64,000 bases of DNA from Lachnospiraceae bacterium (GCA_017483735.1 JAFUVF010000058.1:85001-149000), one strand, 5' to 3'. Shown: positions 7,669 to 18,014, numbered from the stretch's first letter. Numbers and translations are program-made. The notes: generated from the sequence alone by a model not told the origin.

Positions 7669-8995
7669 GTCTTTTGAGAAGCCATAGCGCAAAGAACAGT
7701 GCGGGGAGAAAAGTCAGCACGTACGCCAGGGGCTGCGCCTCCTGTATGCCGTATAATCCACGGAAGTGTTCAAGGATTATAAGCAGAGGTACGAAAAACA
7801 CTCCGCTTCTGCAGGCGGAGAGGAAGGATGCCCCGAAACGATGTCCGGTGGACTGGAAGAGCATTTCCGTAACCATGGTAAGAGGCAGGAAAAACAGTGC
7901 CCCGCAGTGGAGGCGGAGAGCTCTCGTTCCGATTTCTATAACTGTTGCATCATTTCGGAATACCGATATCAGGCTTCCTGAAAATATAAACACAAATATC
8001 AGACCTACAGTCATAAGTCCCTCCCCGAGGAGGAAGGTAAACCAGAAGCCCTGACGCACCCTCTCGTATTTCTTGGCTCCGAAGTTAAAGGCAGCCACCG
8101 GCTGATAGCCCTGTCCGATGCCGAGAGCGATCGCAAATATAAAGAAGGAGATCCTGCTTACGATACTCATGGCGGCTACCGCCTCATCCCCGTAGGAGCC
8201 GGCCAGATAATTTAATATTATTGTAGCAACGCTTCCAAGTCCCTGTCTTAAGAGGCTGGGAAGTCCGGTGGTTGCAATATCGGGTATGAGCCGTGCGTTG
8301 AATTCCTTAAGGCTGAGCTTTGAGGTAGTGTTTCCGGACAGGAACATATAGAGCAGTATGGAAAAGCTTACCATCTGGCTTAGCATTGTGGAGAGTCCTG
8401 CCCCTGCGATTCCCATTTTGAGGGCAAACATAAATATGGGGTCTCCGATGATGTTTAAGAAGCCTCCGGTCATCAGCCCCACCATTCCGAGGCTTGCCTT
8501 CCCCTCGTATCTCAAAAAATTGTTAAGGGAAAAGCTGGCGGTCATAAAGGGAGCCGCAACGAGAATATAGCGTATATATGTCTTTGCATAGGGAGCTATG
8601 GTGTCGGTGCTTCCTAAAAACATAACCACCTTATCCAAAAAGGCAAAGGTCACAAGGGATATAATAAGTCCCATTATAAATGCGCTGAAGAACCCTGTCG
8701 AAGCTGTCTTAGTGGCATCGTCATTTTTCTTTGCCCCCAGCATTCGGGAGAGCATACTGCCGCCGCCCTGTCCGAACATAAAGCCGAAGGATTGTATTAT
8801 GGACATAAAGCCGAATACGATACCGACGGCGCCGGAAGCGGAATTGCCAAGCTGCCCAACAAAGGCTGTATCTGCGAGATTATAAATGTTTGTGACAAGC
8901 ATACTTAAGACTGTGGGTATGGAAAGAGTGATTATGAGCTTTGGCACCGGGGTCTGTGTAAGCTTTTCGTATTGTGACATTTTCTTTTCTGCCAT
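7646..8995 (-). CDS. MATE family efflux transporter
   Basis: This gene encodes 449 residues with twelve membrane segments in two homologous six-segment halves. The N-terminus (KLTQTPVPKLIITLSIPTVLSMLV, with NIYNLADTAFVGQLG after it) is characteristic of MATE sodium- or proton-coupled drug/metabolite exporters of the DinF/NorM superfamily. The first half has GFMFGQGGGSMLSRMLGAK, a conserved glycine-rich turn. It is flanked by two tRNA genes on the same strand. I see no clear Shine-Dalgarno sequence at the ATG. The substrate cannot be predicted from sequence. Confidence 0.92.
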   Translation of the reverse strand: MAEKKMSQYEKLTQTPVPKLIITLSIPTVLSMLVTNIYNLADTAFVGQLGNSASGAVGIVFGFMSIIQSFGFMFGQGGGSMLSRMLGAKKNDDATKTASTGFFSAFIMGLIISLVTFAFLDKVVMFLGSTDTIAPYAKTYIRYILVAAPFMTASFSLNNFLRYEGKASLGMVGLMTGGFLNIIGDPIFMFALKMGIAGAGLSTMLSQMVSFSILLYMFLSGNTTSKLSLKEFNARLIPDIATTGLPSLLRQGLGSVATIILNYLAGSYGDEAVAAMSIVSRISFFIFAIALGIGQGYQPVAAFNFGAKKYERVRQGFWFTFLLGEGLMTVGLIFVFIFSGSLISVFRNDATVIEIGTRALRLHCGALFFLPLTMVTEMLFQSTGHRFGASFLSACRSGVFFVPLLIILEHFRGLYGIQEAQPLAYVLTFLPALFFALWLLKRLDNNQKV

Positions 8996-9105
8996 GCTTT
9001 ATCTTTTAAATAACCTGACCTTTCTTGACGAAGTCCGCAAGTATGTTGTATATTAAAGAAAGACACCAACCCCTCGGCTATTAACCGAAAAATCAGTGCC
9101 TAAAG

Positions 9106-9178
9106 TGCACCGCCAGGGGCTCGAACCCTGGACACCCTGATTAAGAGTCAGGTGCTCTACCAACTGAGCTAGCGGTGC
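9106..9178 (-). tRNA. tRNA-Lys(CUU)
   Basis: The cloverleaf on the minus strand has acceptor GCACCGC/GCGGTGC, D arm GCTC/GAGC, anticodon stem CCTGA/TCAGG with loop CTCTTAA (anticodon CTT), T arm CAGGG/CCCTG with loop TTCGAGC, and discriminator A. CCA is not encoded. Confidence 0.95.
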
Positions 9179-9212
9179 ATCCCTATGTTCGGCGTTTCAC
9201 AACGCAAGAAGT

Positions 9213-9241
9213 ATATTATCATACTAAAAACTATAATGCAA
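9213..9241 (-). promoter_or_regulatory. promoter of tRNA-Lys
   Basis: TTGCAT (9241-9236) and TAATAT (9218-9213) are separated by 17 bases, about 35 bases upstream of the tRNA on the minus strand. Confidence 0.7.
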
Positions 9242-9295
9242 GACAAATTTTAAAAATTTTTTATATATACTTTATTTTTGGAAAGGATGCCCGAA

Positions 9296-10069
9296 ATGCC
9301 TATATTTGACACACATGCACACTATGACGACGAGGTCTTTGATGAGGACAGGGATGAGATATTGGCATCTCTTAAGCGGAGCAATATAGAAAAGGTGGTG
9401 GATATCGGCGCAAGTCTTTCATCCTGCAGGAGGGTAAAGGAGCTTGCTGACAAATACAAATTCATATATGCCGCCTTTGGCGTACACCCGGAGGAGGTAA
9501 TGGATCTGAAGGAATCCGATATGGACTGGCTCAAGCTTCAATGCAGGCACAAAAAATGCGTGGCGGTGGGAGAGATAGGGCTGGATTATCATTATGATGA
9601 TATTCCGAAGGAGGTACAGAAGAAATGGTTTGAAAGGCAGCTTGAGCTTGCAAGGGAGGTAAAAAAGCCTGTGGTCATACACTCCCGTGAGGCGGCGGAG
9701 GATACGCTTGAAATATTGAAGGCGTACCACGCAGAGGATGTGGGCGGAGTGATGCATTGCTTTTCTTACACAAAGGAGATTGCAAGGGAAGTATTGAAGA
9801 TGGGCTTTTACATCGGCATAGGCGGTGTGATAACCTTCAAGAATGCAAGAAAGATAAAGGAAGCCGTGGCGTACGCCCCGATAGAAAGCATTGTACTCGA
9901 GACGGACTGTCCTTATCTTGCGCCGGAGCCCTACAGAGGGAGCCGCAATACCTCGCTTAATCTTCCATATATTGTAAAGGCCGTGGCGGAAATCAAGGAC
10001 ATGCACCCGGATGCGGTAATCGGCATTACGTGGAGAAATGCGCACAAGCTCTTTGGGCTTAAGGAATGA
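9296..10069 (+). CDS. tatD: TatD family metal-dependent DNase
   Basis: This gene encodes about 257 residues of an amidohydrolase-fold hydrolase. Metal ligands are visible: DTHAHYDD at the N-terminus (H-x-H), GEIGLDYHYD (Glu), VVIHSREA (His), MHCFSYT (His) and ETDCPYLAPEPYRG (Asp). The family comprises 3'-5' exonucleases and DNases that trim damaged DNA. I chose the ATG at 9296 because GGAAAGG sits 9 bases ahead of it; the in-frame TTG 9278 and ATG 9287 are upstream but the latter abuts the ribosome site. It is the first gene in a plus-strand run with mecA and proS. Confidence 0.92.
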   Translation: MPIFDTHAHYDDEVFDEDRDEILASLKRSNIEKVVDIGASLSSCRRVKELADKYKFIYAAFGVHPEEVMDLKESDMDWLKLQCRHKKCVAVGEIGLDYHYDDIPKEVQKKWFERQLELAREVKKPVVIHSREAAEDTLEILKAYHAEDVGGVMHCFSYTKEIAREVLKMGFYIGIGGVITFKNARKIKEAVAYAPIESIVLETDCPYLAPEPYRGSRNTSLNLPYIVKAVAEIKDMHPDAVIGITWRNAHKLFGLKE

Positions 10070-10165
10070 CAGCTCTTAAATTTATATAAATTCCCGTGAA
10101 CCTGTGGAAATTATATTTAAAATGTGCTAGTATGTTATTGCACTCGCAAGTGCGGAGATTGGATT

Positions 10166-10861
10166 ATGAAAATAGAAAGAGTTGACGAAAAGACAATTAA
10201 ATGCTTCCTCACAAACGAAGAGCTTGAGGAATATCATATTGATTACAAGGATTTTCTCCTGCGCTCCGACAGGGCTAAGGAGATGGTACGTGAGATTGTG
10301 GAGATGGCTATGCAGGAGGTCAATTTCCAGCCTCCCCAGTATGCCTTTGATCTGCAGATTATGATGATGCCGGAGCAGGGGCTTTTGCTTACCTTCTCGG
10401 AGAAGGATCCCTTTGAGGGGAAGGATCTTATGCAGCTTATGGAATATTTGAAGTGTATGAGAGACCTTCTGAATGTGGCGAGGGAAAAGATAGGGCTTCC
10501 TCCCATAGGAACCGAGCAGGGCGCACAGGCTGATCAGGCGGCGCAGATTGCACAGAATAAGACAAGGAAGGGACCGGAGTTTGCAATCTATGAGTTTGAC
10601 AGCATTCAGGGCATAATGGAGTATGCGTCGGCAGTGCCTAAGACCCTGCGTGTGGACAGCGCATTATACAAATTCAATGAGAGCTATTTTCTCATTATGA
10701 GTAAGGGATCTGCATCGGATGACAGATATATAAAGGCATGTGTGCAGGTATTGGAGTTTGGCTCAATGTATTCCTCTGACACAGAGACTTTGGACTATCT
10801 CAGGGAACACGGGGAATGTCTGATTGCGGAGAAGGCGCTCAAAAAACTCCGTATTGATTGA
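10166..10861 (+). CDS. mecA: adaptor protein MecA
   Basis: This gene encodes 231 residues. The N-terminal domain (MKIERVDEKTIKCFLTNEEL, acidic, about 1-60) is the substrate-recognition part, and the C-terminal domain (about 110-231) matches the ClpC-binding half of MecA/YpbH. In low-GC Gram-positives MecA hands substrates to the ClpCP protease. I took the ATG at 10166 because it has a GGAG-like site and begins the conserved family start; an upstream in-frame ATG at 10124 would add 14 atypical residues. A terminator-like hairpin follows before proS. Confidence 0.88.
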   Translation: MKIERVDEKTIKCFLTNEELEEYHIDYKDFLLRSDRAKEMVREIVEMAMQEVNFQPPQYAFDLQIMMMPEQGLLLTFSEKDPFEGKDLMQLMEYLKCMRDLLNVAREKIGLPPIGTEQGAQADQAAQIAQNKTRKGPEFAIYEFDSIQGIMEYASAVPKTLRVDSALYKFNESYFLIMSKGSASDDRYIKACVQVLEFGSMYSSDTETLDYLREHGECLIAEKALKKLRID

Positions 10862-10887
10862 CAAACAGATTAAATACACATAAAATA

Positions 10888-10922
10888 AGTAATCAGATGC
10901 GGAAGCGTCTGATTACTTTTTT
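10888..10922 (+). terminator. intrinsic terminator after mecA
   Basis: A 13-bp stem (10888-10900 with 10905-10917), a 4-base loop and a run of T form a Rho-independent terminator shape. The hairpin sits just before proS, but no T-box consensus is visible. Confidence 0.8.
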
Positions 10923-10936
10923 GATTGGAGAAGAAG

Positions 10937-12373
10937 ATGGCAGACAAAAAATTGGTAGAAGCAGTCACATCCATGGAGGAGGATTTCGCCCAGTGGTACA
11001 CGGATGTGGTATTGAAGGCAGAGCTTGTGGATTATACCTCCGTGAAGGGATGTCTGGTGATAAAGCCCGCAGGCTATGCTATATGGGAGCTTATTCAGGA
11101 GGAGCTCAACAGAAGGTTCAAGGAGACAGGGGTGGAGAATGTATATCTCCCGATGTTTATACCGGAGTCTCTTTTGCAGAAGGAAAAGGATCATGTTGAG
11201 GGCTTTGCGCCGGAGGCGGCATGGGTTACAATAGGCGGAAGCAACGAGCTTACGGAGAGACTGTGCGTGCGTCCCACATCGGAAACCTTATTCTGCGATT
11301 TCTACAAAAACGAGGTACATTCCTACAGGGATTTACCCAAGGTATATAACCAATGGTGCTCGGTGGTGCGCTGGGAGAAGGAGACCAGACCATTCCTCCG
11401 CTCCAGAGAGTTTCTCTGGCAGGAGGGACATACCGCCCACGCTACGGCGGAGGATGCCAAAAACCGCACCATACAGATGTTGAATGTGTATGCAAAATTT
11501 ATGGAGGAGGTTCTTGCAATCCCTGTTATAAAGGGACAAAAGACCGAAAAGGAGAAGTTCGCCGGCGCAGAGGCTACATATACTGTTGAGGCCTTGATGC
11601 ATGATGGGAAGGCGCTTCAATCGGGAACAAGCCATAATTTCGGCGACGGCTTCGCAAAAGCCTTCGGCATACAGTTTGCCGACAAGGACAATACCCTTAA
11701 ATATGTGCATCAGACCTCATGGGGCGTCAGCACAAGAATGATTGGCGGAATAATCATGGTACACGGCGACAATGACGGGCTGGTGCTGCCTCCGAGAGTA
11801 TCTCCGGTGCAGGTATGTGTGATTCCCATTCAGCAGAAAAAGGAGGGTGTGCTTGACAAGGCTTATGAATTGAGAGACAGGCTTAAAAAAGCCGGAATAC
11901 GTGTAAAGACTGACGACACGGACAAGTCCCCCGGCTTTAAATTCGCAGAGGCGGAGATGAGGGGCTACCCCATAAGGGTTGAGATTGGTCCCAGAGATAT
12001 AGAGGAAGGAAAGTGCGTCCTCGTCCGCAGGGATACCAGAGAAAAGCTGGAGGCTTCTCTGGATAAGCTCGAAGATGAGGTGGGAACATTACTCGAAACA
12101 ATCCAGAAGGATATGTTGGAGAGAGCACGCAGGCACAGGGACGAGCATACATATATCGCTAAAACAAAAGAAGAATTTGTGAAGCTTTTTAGCGAGAAGC
12201 AGGGCTTTGTAAAGGCTATGTGGTGCGGCGAGCAAAGCTGCGAGGATGAGATAAAGGAGAAGCTATCCGTTACATCGAGATGTATGCCCTTCGAGCAGGA
12301 GAAGCTTTCCGACGTATGCGTATGCTGCGGGAAGCCTGCGAAGAAGATGGTGTATTGGGGGAAAGCGTACTAG
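10937..12373 (+). CDS. proS: prolyl-tRNA synthetase, short archaeal/eukaryotic-like type
   Basis: This gene encodes 478 residues of a class II synthetase that charges tRNA-Pro. The core carries the class II motifs (around [38 protein letters not shown] and the [20 protein letters not shown] region). An anticodon-binding domain follows, and a C-terminal zinc-like domain with Cys residues ([11 protein letters not shown], then [12 protein letters not shown]) ends in Tyr. There is no editing (INS) domain. This layout is the archaeal/eukaryotic-like ProRS found in many Clostridia rather than the long bacterial form. The ATG at 10937 has GGAG 7 bases upstream; the in-frame TTG at 10925 is less likely. 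Confidence 0.95.
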   Translation: MADKKLVEAVTSMEEDFAQWYTDVVLKAELVDYTSVKGCLVIKPAGYAIWELIQEELNRRFKETGVENVYLPMFIPESLLQKEKDHVEGFAPEAAWVTIGGSNELTERLCVRPTSETLFCDFYKNEVHSYRDLPKVYNQWCSVVRWEKETRPFLRSREFLWQEGHTAHATAEDAKNRTIQMLNVYAKFMEEVLAIPVIKGQKTEKEKFAGAEATYTVEALMHDGKALQSGTSHNFGDGFAKAFGIQFADKDNTLKYVHQTSWGVSTRMIGGIIMVHGDNDGLVLPPRVSPVQVCVIPIQQKKEGVLDKAYELRDRLKKAGIRVKTDDTDKSPGFKFAEAEMRGYPIRVEIGPRDIEEGKCVLVRRDTREKLEASLDKLEDEVGTLLETIQKDMLERARRHRDEHTYIAKTKEEFVKLFSEKQGFVKAMWCGEQSCEDEIKEKLSVTSRCMPFEQEKLSDVCVCCGKPAKKMVYWGKAY

Positions 12374-12397
12374 AGTAATTGAATGAGAGGGTTTTAT

Positions 12398-13231
12398 ATG
12401 AATTATAAAGAGATAGGGATTCAGGTAGAAGGCTCACAGCCCACTTCAAAATTATGTGTCTACATACAGGATACCACAGCCGGCTTCTATATTAAGAAGA
12501 GACCGCTGGTGCTTATATGCCCCGGAGGCGGCTACAATCACGTATCTGAAAGAGAGGGAGAGCCGGTGGCGCTTACCTTCCTCGCTATGGGATATCATGC
12601 AGCTGTGCTTAAATATTCCTGCGCACCTTCACAGTATCCGACACAGCTTTTGGAGCTTGCAAAGGCAATGTGTTATCTAAAGGATAGCGCAGAGGAATTT
12701 AAGATAGACAGGGAGAAAATATTTGTCTGCGGCTTCTCTGCGGGAGGGCATCTTGCCGCATCCCTGGGCTGCTTTTGGGATGATGAGATTTTCTCAAAGG
12801 AGCTTAATATAAGCGAGGCGGACAGGGAGAAAAAGCTAAAGCCCTTCGGAATGATACTGGGGTATCCCGTCATAACAAGCGGGGAATCCGCGCATAGGGA
12901 TTCCTTTAGGAAGCTTCTCGGAGACAGGCAGGAGGATAGTGAGCTGCTTAACAAGGTTTCCCTCGAAAATCAGGTAAGCGATAAGACGCCTCAGACCTTT
13001 ATCTGGGGAACATATACGGACGCTTCCGTGCCTATGGAAAACTCTCTGCTTTTCCTGTCCGCATTGAGAAAAGCCGGAGTGAGCGCAGAATATCATCTCT
13101 TCCGTGCGGGACAGCATGGGCTTTCTCTGGGAACTACGCTTACCCAGTCGGCAGAGGATAAGCATATACAGCCGGAGGTAAATTTGTGGGTGGATGCCTG
13201 CAGGTCATGGCTTAAATCGGTATGTGAATAA
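12398..13231 (+). CDS. alpha/beta hydrolase, acetyl-esterase-like
   Basis: This gene encodes 277 residues of a cytoplasmic alpha/beta hydrolase. An oxyanion-hole segment CPGGGYNHVSEREGEP (near residue 45), nucleophile elbow GFSAGGH and a C-terminal HGLSLG give the Ser-His pair. The pattern resembles the BD-FAE/AXE-type esterases of gut anaerobes that remove acetyl groups from xylan-derived sugars, although the substrate is inferred. I chose the ATG at 12398 because the GAGAGGG ribosome site lies between it and an in-frame ATG at 12383. There is no signal peptide. It follows proS by 24 bases and ends in a strong terminator. Confidence 0.85.
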   Translation: MNYKEIGIQVEGSQPTSKLCVYIQDTTAGFYIKKRPLVLICPGGGYNHVSEREGEPVALTFLAMGYHAAVLKYSCAPSQYPTQLLELAKAMCYLKDSAEEFKIDREKIFVCGFSAGGHLAASLGCFWDDEIFSKELNISEADREKKLKPFGMILGYPVITSGESAHRDSFRKLLGDRQEDSELLNKVSLENQVSDKTPQTFIWGTYTDASVPMENSLLFLSALRKAGVSAEYHLFRAGQHGLSLGTTLTQSAEDKHIQPEVNLWVDACRSWLKSVCE

Positions 13232-13256
13232 AAGCACAAATTGTATATAAAAAAAC

Positions 13257-13290
13257 GGGATACCCAACATATAGTTGGTATCCCTTATTT
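13257..13290 (+). terminator. intrinsic terminator after the esterase gene
   Basis: An inverted repeat (13257-13268 with 13274-13284, GGGATACC...GGTATCCC) is followed by TTATTTT. Confidence 0.8.
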
Positions 13291-13421
13291 TATGCACTTT
13301 TTAGAAAAAATTTCTTGAAATTTATATATAAATATGTAAGACTAGAAAGGTGTTTGCATATTATGTAAATCGTGAACAACTTTAAATAGGGGCTTTAATC
13401 AGGCAAAATAAGGAACAAATT

Positions 13422-14849
13422 ATGAAAAAGACTACAAAGAAAAAGCTAAGCGGGATGATTGCGGCAATAGTGGCGGTATCGGTACTTTCAGCCTGCGGGA
13501 AAGCGGCAGAATCGGAGGATGCTTCACAGGATATTCTTGTGGATGTGCAGACAGCGGAGCTTGGAGACCTTACATTGTCAAACAGCTTCGTCGGCACGAT
13601 ATCGGCACAGGAATCCGTATATGTGATACCTCGGGCACAGGGCACGGTAACGGATGTGTACTACAATGTGGGGGACAGAGTAAATGCTGGCGATGTGCTC
13701 TTCAAGATAGATGACGAGTATGCGAGACTTACTCTGGAGCAGGCAGAGTTGTCTGCAGCCAGTGTCAGTCAGCAGGCAAATATGACAATGGGAAGCCAGC
13801 AGGATTCAACGGATTTGCAGCTTGAAGCGTCTAAGGTTCAGGCTCAGTCATCCTACGAGCAGGCGCAGATAGGATATTATTTGGCAAATAAGAATTATGA
13901 TACAGATGACCTTGATGACAAAATTGACGGGTTGAAAAAGCAAAAGGAAGCGCTGGAAAACCAAATTAAAGCCCTTTCCGCAGCGGCAGGCACCGTTAGC
14001 GGAAATGACCCACAGGTAGCTACAGATATTGTAAATCTTAAGGCTAATTTAAGTAAGATAGAGACAACAATATCTTCATTGAAGCAATCGAGGGAAACTC
14101 TTGAATCCGCTTATCTTCAGGCACGTTCAGGCTATAAGGCTGCGGAAGCTGGAAAGGATATCACAAACAAGACAGCGAACCTCACACAGGGAGCTATCCG
14201 GGAGGATACGCAGAAATCCTTAAACATAGGCGTAGCCCAGGCACAGAACGGCGTAAAGCAGGCGCAGTACAATCTTAACAATTATACCGTCGAGTCGCCC
14301 ATTTCCGGCACCATCATTGCAAAGACCGTGGAGGTAAACGGAATGGCGACAAGCTCATCTCCGGCGTTTACCATTGCGAATGAGGATACTATGACAGTTA
14401 CCTTCTCCGTGGGCGAAAGCGTGATGAATACCTTAAGCGTGGGCGATACAATAGAGGTTGAGAGAAACGGAGCAATTTATACCGGACACATCACGGAGAT
14501 TGGAGTCGCAGTAAATCAGCAGACAGGACTTTTCCAGATAAAGGCGAATGTGGAGGCAAACGGAAACGAGCTTCCGGCAGGCGTATCCGTCAAGCTGTCC
14601 GCCGATACCTATAAGCAGAATAACAGTATAATCATACCCTATGATTCGGTGTACTACGACAATGACGGCGCTTATGTCTATCTTGCGGTAAACGGAGCGG
14701 CAAAAAAGACTTATGTCACAACGGGTATTTTTGATGATACTAATATCTCCGTTACAGGAGGAATAGATGTAGGGGATGTTGTGATCACAAGCTGGTCCCC
14801 GAGGCTTCTTGACGGTGTGGGAGTCAGAGCCGCAAAAGGCGGAGAGTAA
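13422..14849 (+). CDS. RND efflux periplasmic-adaptor-like lipoprotein (HlyD/AcrA family)
   Basis: This gene encodes 475 residues. The N-terminus is a lipoprotein signal with lipobox LSAC and lipidated Cys25. Then come the barrel-sandwich (lipoyl-like) half (VIPRAQGTVTDVYYNVGDRVNAGDVLFKI), a long Gln/Ala-rich coiled-coil hairpin (about 105-285), the second lipoyl half (VESPISGTIIAKTVEVNG) and a beta-barrel/membrane-proximal domain. It is the adaptor for the RND pump encoded 12 bases downstream. In a cell without an outer membrane it would sit on the outer face of the cytoplasmic membrane. No outer membrane channel gene is nearby. Confidence 0.92.
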   Translation: MKKTTKKKLSGMIAAIVAVSVLSACGKAAESEDASQDILVDVQTAELGDLTLSNSFVGTISAQESVYVIPRAQGTVTDVYYNVGDRVNAGDVLFKIDDEYARLTLEQAELSAASVSQQANMTMGSQQDSTDLQLEASKVQAQSSYEQAQIGYYLANKNYDTDDLDDKIDGLKKQKEALENQIKALSAAAGTVSGNDPQVATDIVNLKANLSKIETTISSLKQSRETLESAYLQARSGYKAAEAGKDITNKTANLTQGAIREDTQKSLNIGVAQAQNGVKQAQYNLNNYTVESPISGTIIAKTVEVNGMATSSSPAFTIANEDTMTVTFSVGESVMNTLSVGDTIEVERNGAIYTGHITEIGVAVNQQTGLFQIKANVEANGNELPAGVSVKLSADTYKQNNSIIIPYDSVYYDNDGAYVYLAVNGAAKKTYVTTGIFDDTNISVTGGIDVGDVVITSWSPRLLDGVGVRAAKGGE

Positions 14850-14861
14850 GGGGGCAGAAGG

Positions 14862-17800
14862 ATGAATCTTACTAAGCTTGCCCTGAAACGTCCCATATCA
14901 TGTTTTCTTGTAATACTGGCTTTGGTGGTGTTCGGTCTTTCATCCCTTCTGGGATTTAAGCTGGAGCTTACACCGGAGCTCGAAATTCCTATGCTCATAA
15001 CTCTTGTCACATATCCAGGGGCGGATCCTGAGAGTGTGGAGAAGCTGGTTGCATCAAAGGTGGAGGATGCGGGAGCTTCGCTCTCCGGTGTGGATTCCAT
15101 CACCACTATGTCCTCGGAGAACTATTGCATCGTACTTTTCCAATATGATTACGGCGTTAATATCACAGAGTGCCATGATGCTTTGAGAGCCGCTCTCGAA
15201 ACGGCAAAGCTGCAGTTCCCTGATGATGTCGGCGATCCTACGATAATTGAGCTCAACCTTAACTCCGTTCCCGTACTATATATTTCTGCGATAGAGCAGG
15301 GAGATATCGACCTCTTGAAGGTCGTAAACGAATCCGTAGTGCCTGAGCTTGAATCCGTATCGGGCGTGGCGGAGGTTGCGGTATCGGGCGGAGCAGAGGA
15401 ATATATAAAGATAGAGCTCGACGATACGCTTCTAAAGCAATACGGGCTTACCATGAGTTCCGTTGCCCAGTTCCTCGGACAGGTGGATTTTTCATATCCT
15501 GCGGGGAGCGTGAAGCAGGGCAATCAGGATGTCAGCGTAGCGACGACAATGGAATACAATACGGTACAGCTTTTAAAGCAGGTGCCTCTGATGACAGGTG
15601 CAGGTCAGGTCATAACCCTGCAGGATGTGGCAAATGTCACAACCTCCACAAAGAAAGCGCAGGGCTATTCCAGATATAACGGTCAGGACAATGTATCCAT
15701 ATCGGTACAGAACAAATCAAGCTTCGGTACGGTCAATGTGTGCCGTGCGGTGCTTAAGCGTCTGGATAAGATTGCGGAGGAAAATCCGGCGATTTCCTTT
15801 GATGTCACATACAATGCAAGCGATTCTATAATAAGCTCCTTAACAAGTGTCGGCGAAACTCTGGCGCTGGGTGTTATTTTTACGATGCTTGTGCTATTTA
15901 TATTCTTCGGGGACATCAAGGCAAGTCTCATTGTAGGTATGTCAATGCCCATATCCCTGTTTGTGACGCTGATTCTTATGAACGCAATGGGCTTTTCCCT
16001 GAATGTGGTCACAATGGGCTCTCTCGTCATAGCGATAGGTATGATGGTGGACTCTTCAATTGTGGTAATAGAGAGCTGTTTCAGACGGCAGGAGAAGATT
16101 ACGGATTTCAAACAGGCGGCGTTAGAGGGTACGAAGGAGGTCACGGCATCCATAGTGGCATCCACGATTACCACAATTGTCGTATATCTGCCCCTTGCTA
16201 CAATGGAGGGAATATCCGGACAGATGTTTAAGCCCTTGGGCTATACCATAGTGTTTGCAATGCTTGCATCACTTGTTGCCGCAATAATGCTTGTTCCCTT
16301 ATTCTACTTTGTATTTAAGCCAATGCCCAAGGAAAATCTTCCTGTGGATAAGCTTTTGAACAGGATATATAGCTGGTACAGACCGGCTATCCGGAAGATT
16401 TTGAACAGAAGAAAGACGGCGGTTATCGTATCATTACTTCTGGTGGCACTCGCAATAGGGCTTGCAACTACACTTAACACGGAGCTTTTCCCCGCAACGG
16501 ACGAGGGCGTTGTGGATGTGTCAATAAATTTCAGATCCGGAACGACGCTTGATTCGGCAGATGCGGCAATCAGGGAGTGGGAGGCAATCGCAGCGGCGGA
16601 TGAGAATGTGGAGAGGTACACCGTTACTGTGGGTTCGTCCTCTTCAATGTTAAGCATGGGCGGAAGCAGCGGCGCAGCTTCCCTTTCCGCTACGCTTAAA
16701 AAGGGCAGAAAGCTTTCCACCGATCAGGTGATAGACAAATGGAATGCCATTGCTGCAGAGATGACCAATATGGATATTACCATATCGTCGGGCGGAAACG
16801 GAATGAGCAGTTATTCCACATCGGGAAGCTATGAAGTGGATATAAAGGGATCAAACCTTGACGAGCTTAAGCTTGTGGCGAGGGATATGCAGAGTGAGAT
16901 GGCTGCCATAGACGGCGTGGTCAAGGTGGACAGCTCCGTGGCAAACGCCAGCACCATAGCCAAGATAAAGGTGGATCCTCTTAAGGCTATGCAGGTAGGT
17001 ATGACGCCCATTCAGGTAGGTGTTACGATAAACAATGTATTAAGCGGCGTGAGTCCTGTCAAGATCACAAATTCAGGCACAGAGTATGAGGTAAGGCTTG
17101 AATATCCCAAGGGGAAGTATGACGACCTTAATAAGCTTATGGATCTCGACATAGCGACAAGCTTCGGAACCACGGTGCCTTTGCGGGATATTGCGGATAT
17201 TGTATATGAGGACAATATGCCGACCATTACCAAGGTGGACGGGGATTACAATGTGAGTCTGACCGCATCCTTGAATTCCGAAACCCTGTATGAAACTCAG
17301 GCATTGATAAAGGCGTATGCGGATTCCTACGCATATCCTGAGAATGTGCATCAGGCGGACAGCAACCTTACCGATTCGATGAACGAGGAGTTCTCGGCTC
17401 TTATTAAGGCAATCCTTATTGCGGTATTCCTTGTATTCCTTGTGATGGCGATGCAGTTTGAGTCCCCGAGATTTTCATTTATGGTAATGCTGTGTATACC
17501 CTTTGCGATTATAGGTTCGTTCTTATTCCTGTTTGTCACGCAGTCAACCATCAGTATGATATCCCTTATGGGCTTTTTGATGCTGATGGGAATTGTCGTA
17601 AACAACGGAATATTGTTTGTGGATTCCACAAATATGTTTAAGCGCGAGATGCCGGTGGAGGAGGCGCTTGTGGAGACAGGCGTTGTGAGACTCCGCCCCA
17701 TACTTATGACGACTTTAACCACCATTCTTTCCATGGTACCCATGGGAATGGGCTGGGGAAGCGGAGAAAATTCCAAAATGCTGCAGGGTATGGCACTTGT

Positions 17801-18014
17801 AATAATCGGTGGTCTGATTGCATCTACCGCACTTACCTTGCTGCTCCTGCCCACCTTCTATATGATAATAGACAAGGAAGAGAGAAAAAAGAGAAAAGAA
17901 GCAAAAAGGAAGGTCAAACAGAAAGCCGGACAGGAAGATCCCTTTGACAGGGCGGGGGATATTGATGCCGATGCGCTCTCTGATGATGAGGCTAAAGAAA
18001 GCAATAACGAATGA
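14862..18014 (+). CDS. RND superfamily efflux pump (AcrB/HAE1-like)
   Basis: This gene encodes 1050 residues, the full length of the family: TM1 at about 12-32, a first large outer porter domain, TM2-TM6, TM7 near 520, a second porter domain, TM8-TM12, and a charged cytoplasmic tail rich in Lys then Asp/Glu. The proton-relay segment in TM4 reads GMMVDSSIVVIE, with one Asp where enterobacterial AcrB has two. Together with the lipoprotein adaptor it forms a proton-driven exporter. Such pumps occur in Gram-positive Clostridia, where the substrate is usually unknown. The stop overlaps the next gene's ATG by 4 bases. Confidence 0.93.
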   Translation: MNLTKLALKRPISCFLVILALVVFGLSSLLGFKLELTPELEIPMLITLVTYPGADPESVEKLVASKVEDAGASLSGVDSITTMSSENYCIVLFQYDYGVNITECHDALRAALETAKLQFPDDVGDPTIIELNLNSVPVLYISAIEQGDIDLLKVVNESVVPELESVSGVAEVAVSGGAEEYIKIELDDTLLKQYGLTMSSVAQFLGQVDFSYPAGSVKQGNQDVSVATTMEYNTVQLLKQVPLMTGAGQVITLQDVANVTTSTKKAQGYSRYNGQDNVSISVQNKSSFGTVNVCRAVLKRLDKIAEENPAISFDVTYNASDSIISSLTSVGETLALGVIFTMLVLFIFFGDIKASLIVGMSMPISLFVTLILMNAMGFSLNVVTMGSLVIAIGMMVDSSIVVIESCFRRQEKITDFKQAALEGTKEVTASIVASTITTIVVYLPLATMEGISGQMFKPLGYTIVFAMLASLVAAIMLVPLFYFVFKPMPKENLPVDKLLNRIYSWYRPAIRKILNRRKTAVIVSLLLVALAIGLATTLNTELFPATDEGVVDVSINFRSGTTLDSADAAIREWEAIAAADENVERYTVTVGSSSSMLSMGGSSGAASLSATLKKGRKLSTDQVIDKWNAIAAEMTNMDITISSGGNGMSSYSTSGSYEVDIKGSNLDELKLVARDMQSEMAAIDGVVKVDSSVANASTIAKIKVDPLKAMQVGMTPIQVGVTINNVLSGVSPVKITNSGTEYEVRLEYPKGKYDDLNKLMDLDIATSFGTTVPLRDIADIVYEDNMPTITKVDGDYNVSLTASLNSETLYETQALIKAYADSYAYPENVHQADSNLTDSMNEEFSALIKAILIAVFLVFLVMAMQFESPRFSFMVMLCIPFAIIGSFLFLFVTQSTISMISLMGFLMLMGIVVNNGILFVDSTNMFKREMPVEEALVETGVVRLRPILMTTLTTILSMVPMGMGWGSGENSKMLQGMALVIIGGLIASTALTLLLLPTFYMIIDKEERKKRKEAKRKVKQKAGQEDPFDRAGDIDADALSDDEAKESNNE

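Noticed and set aside
9419..10045. 208-aa minus-strand ORF inside tatD
   Set aside because: tatD has all family motifs and a ribosome site; the antisense frame has neither.
10888..10922. T-box or riboswitch control of proS
   Set aside because: The hairpin before proS is a simple terminator of the mecA transcript. The T-box consensus and specifier loop are not visible in the short leader.
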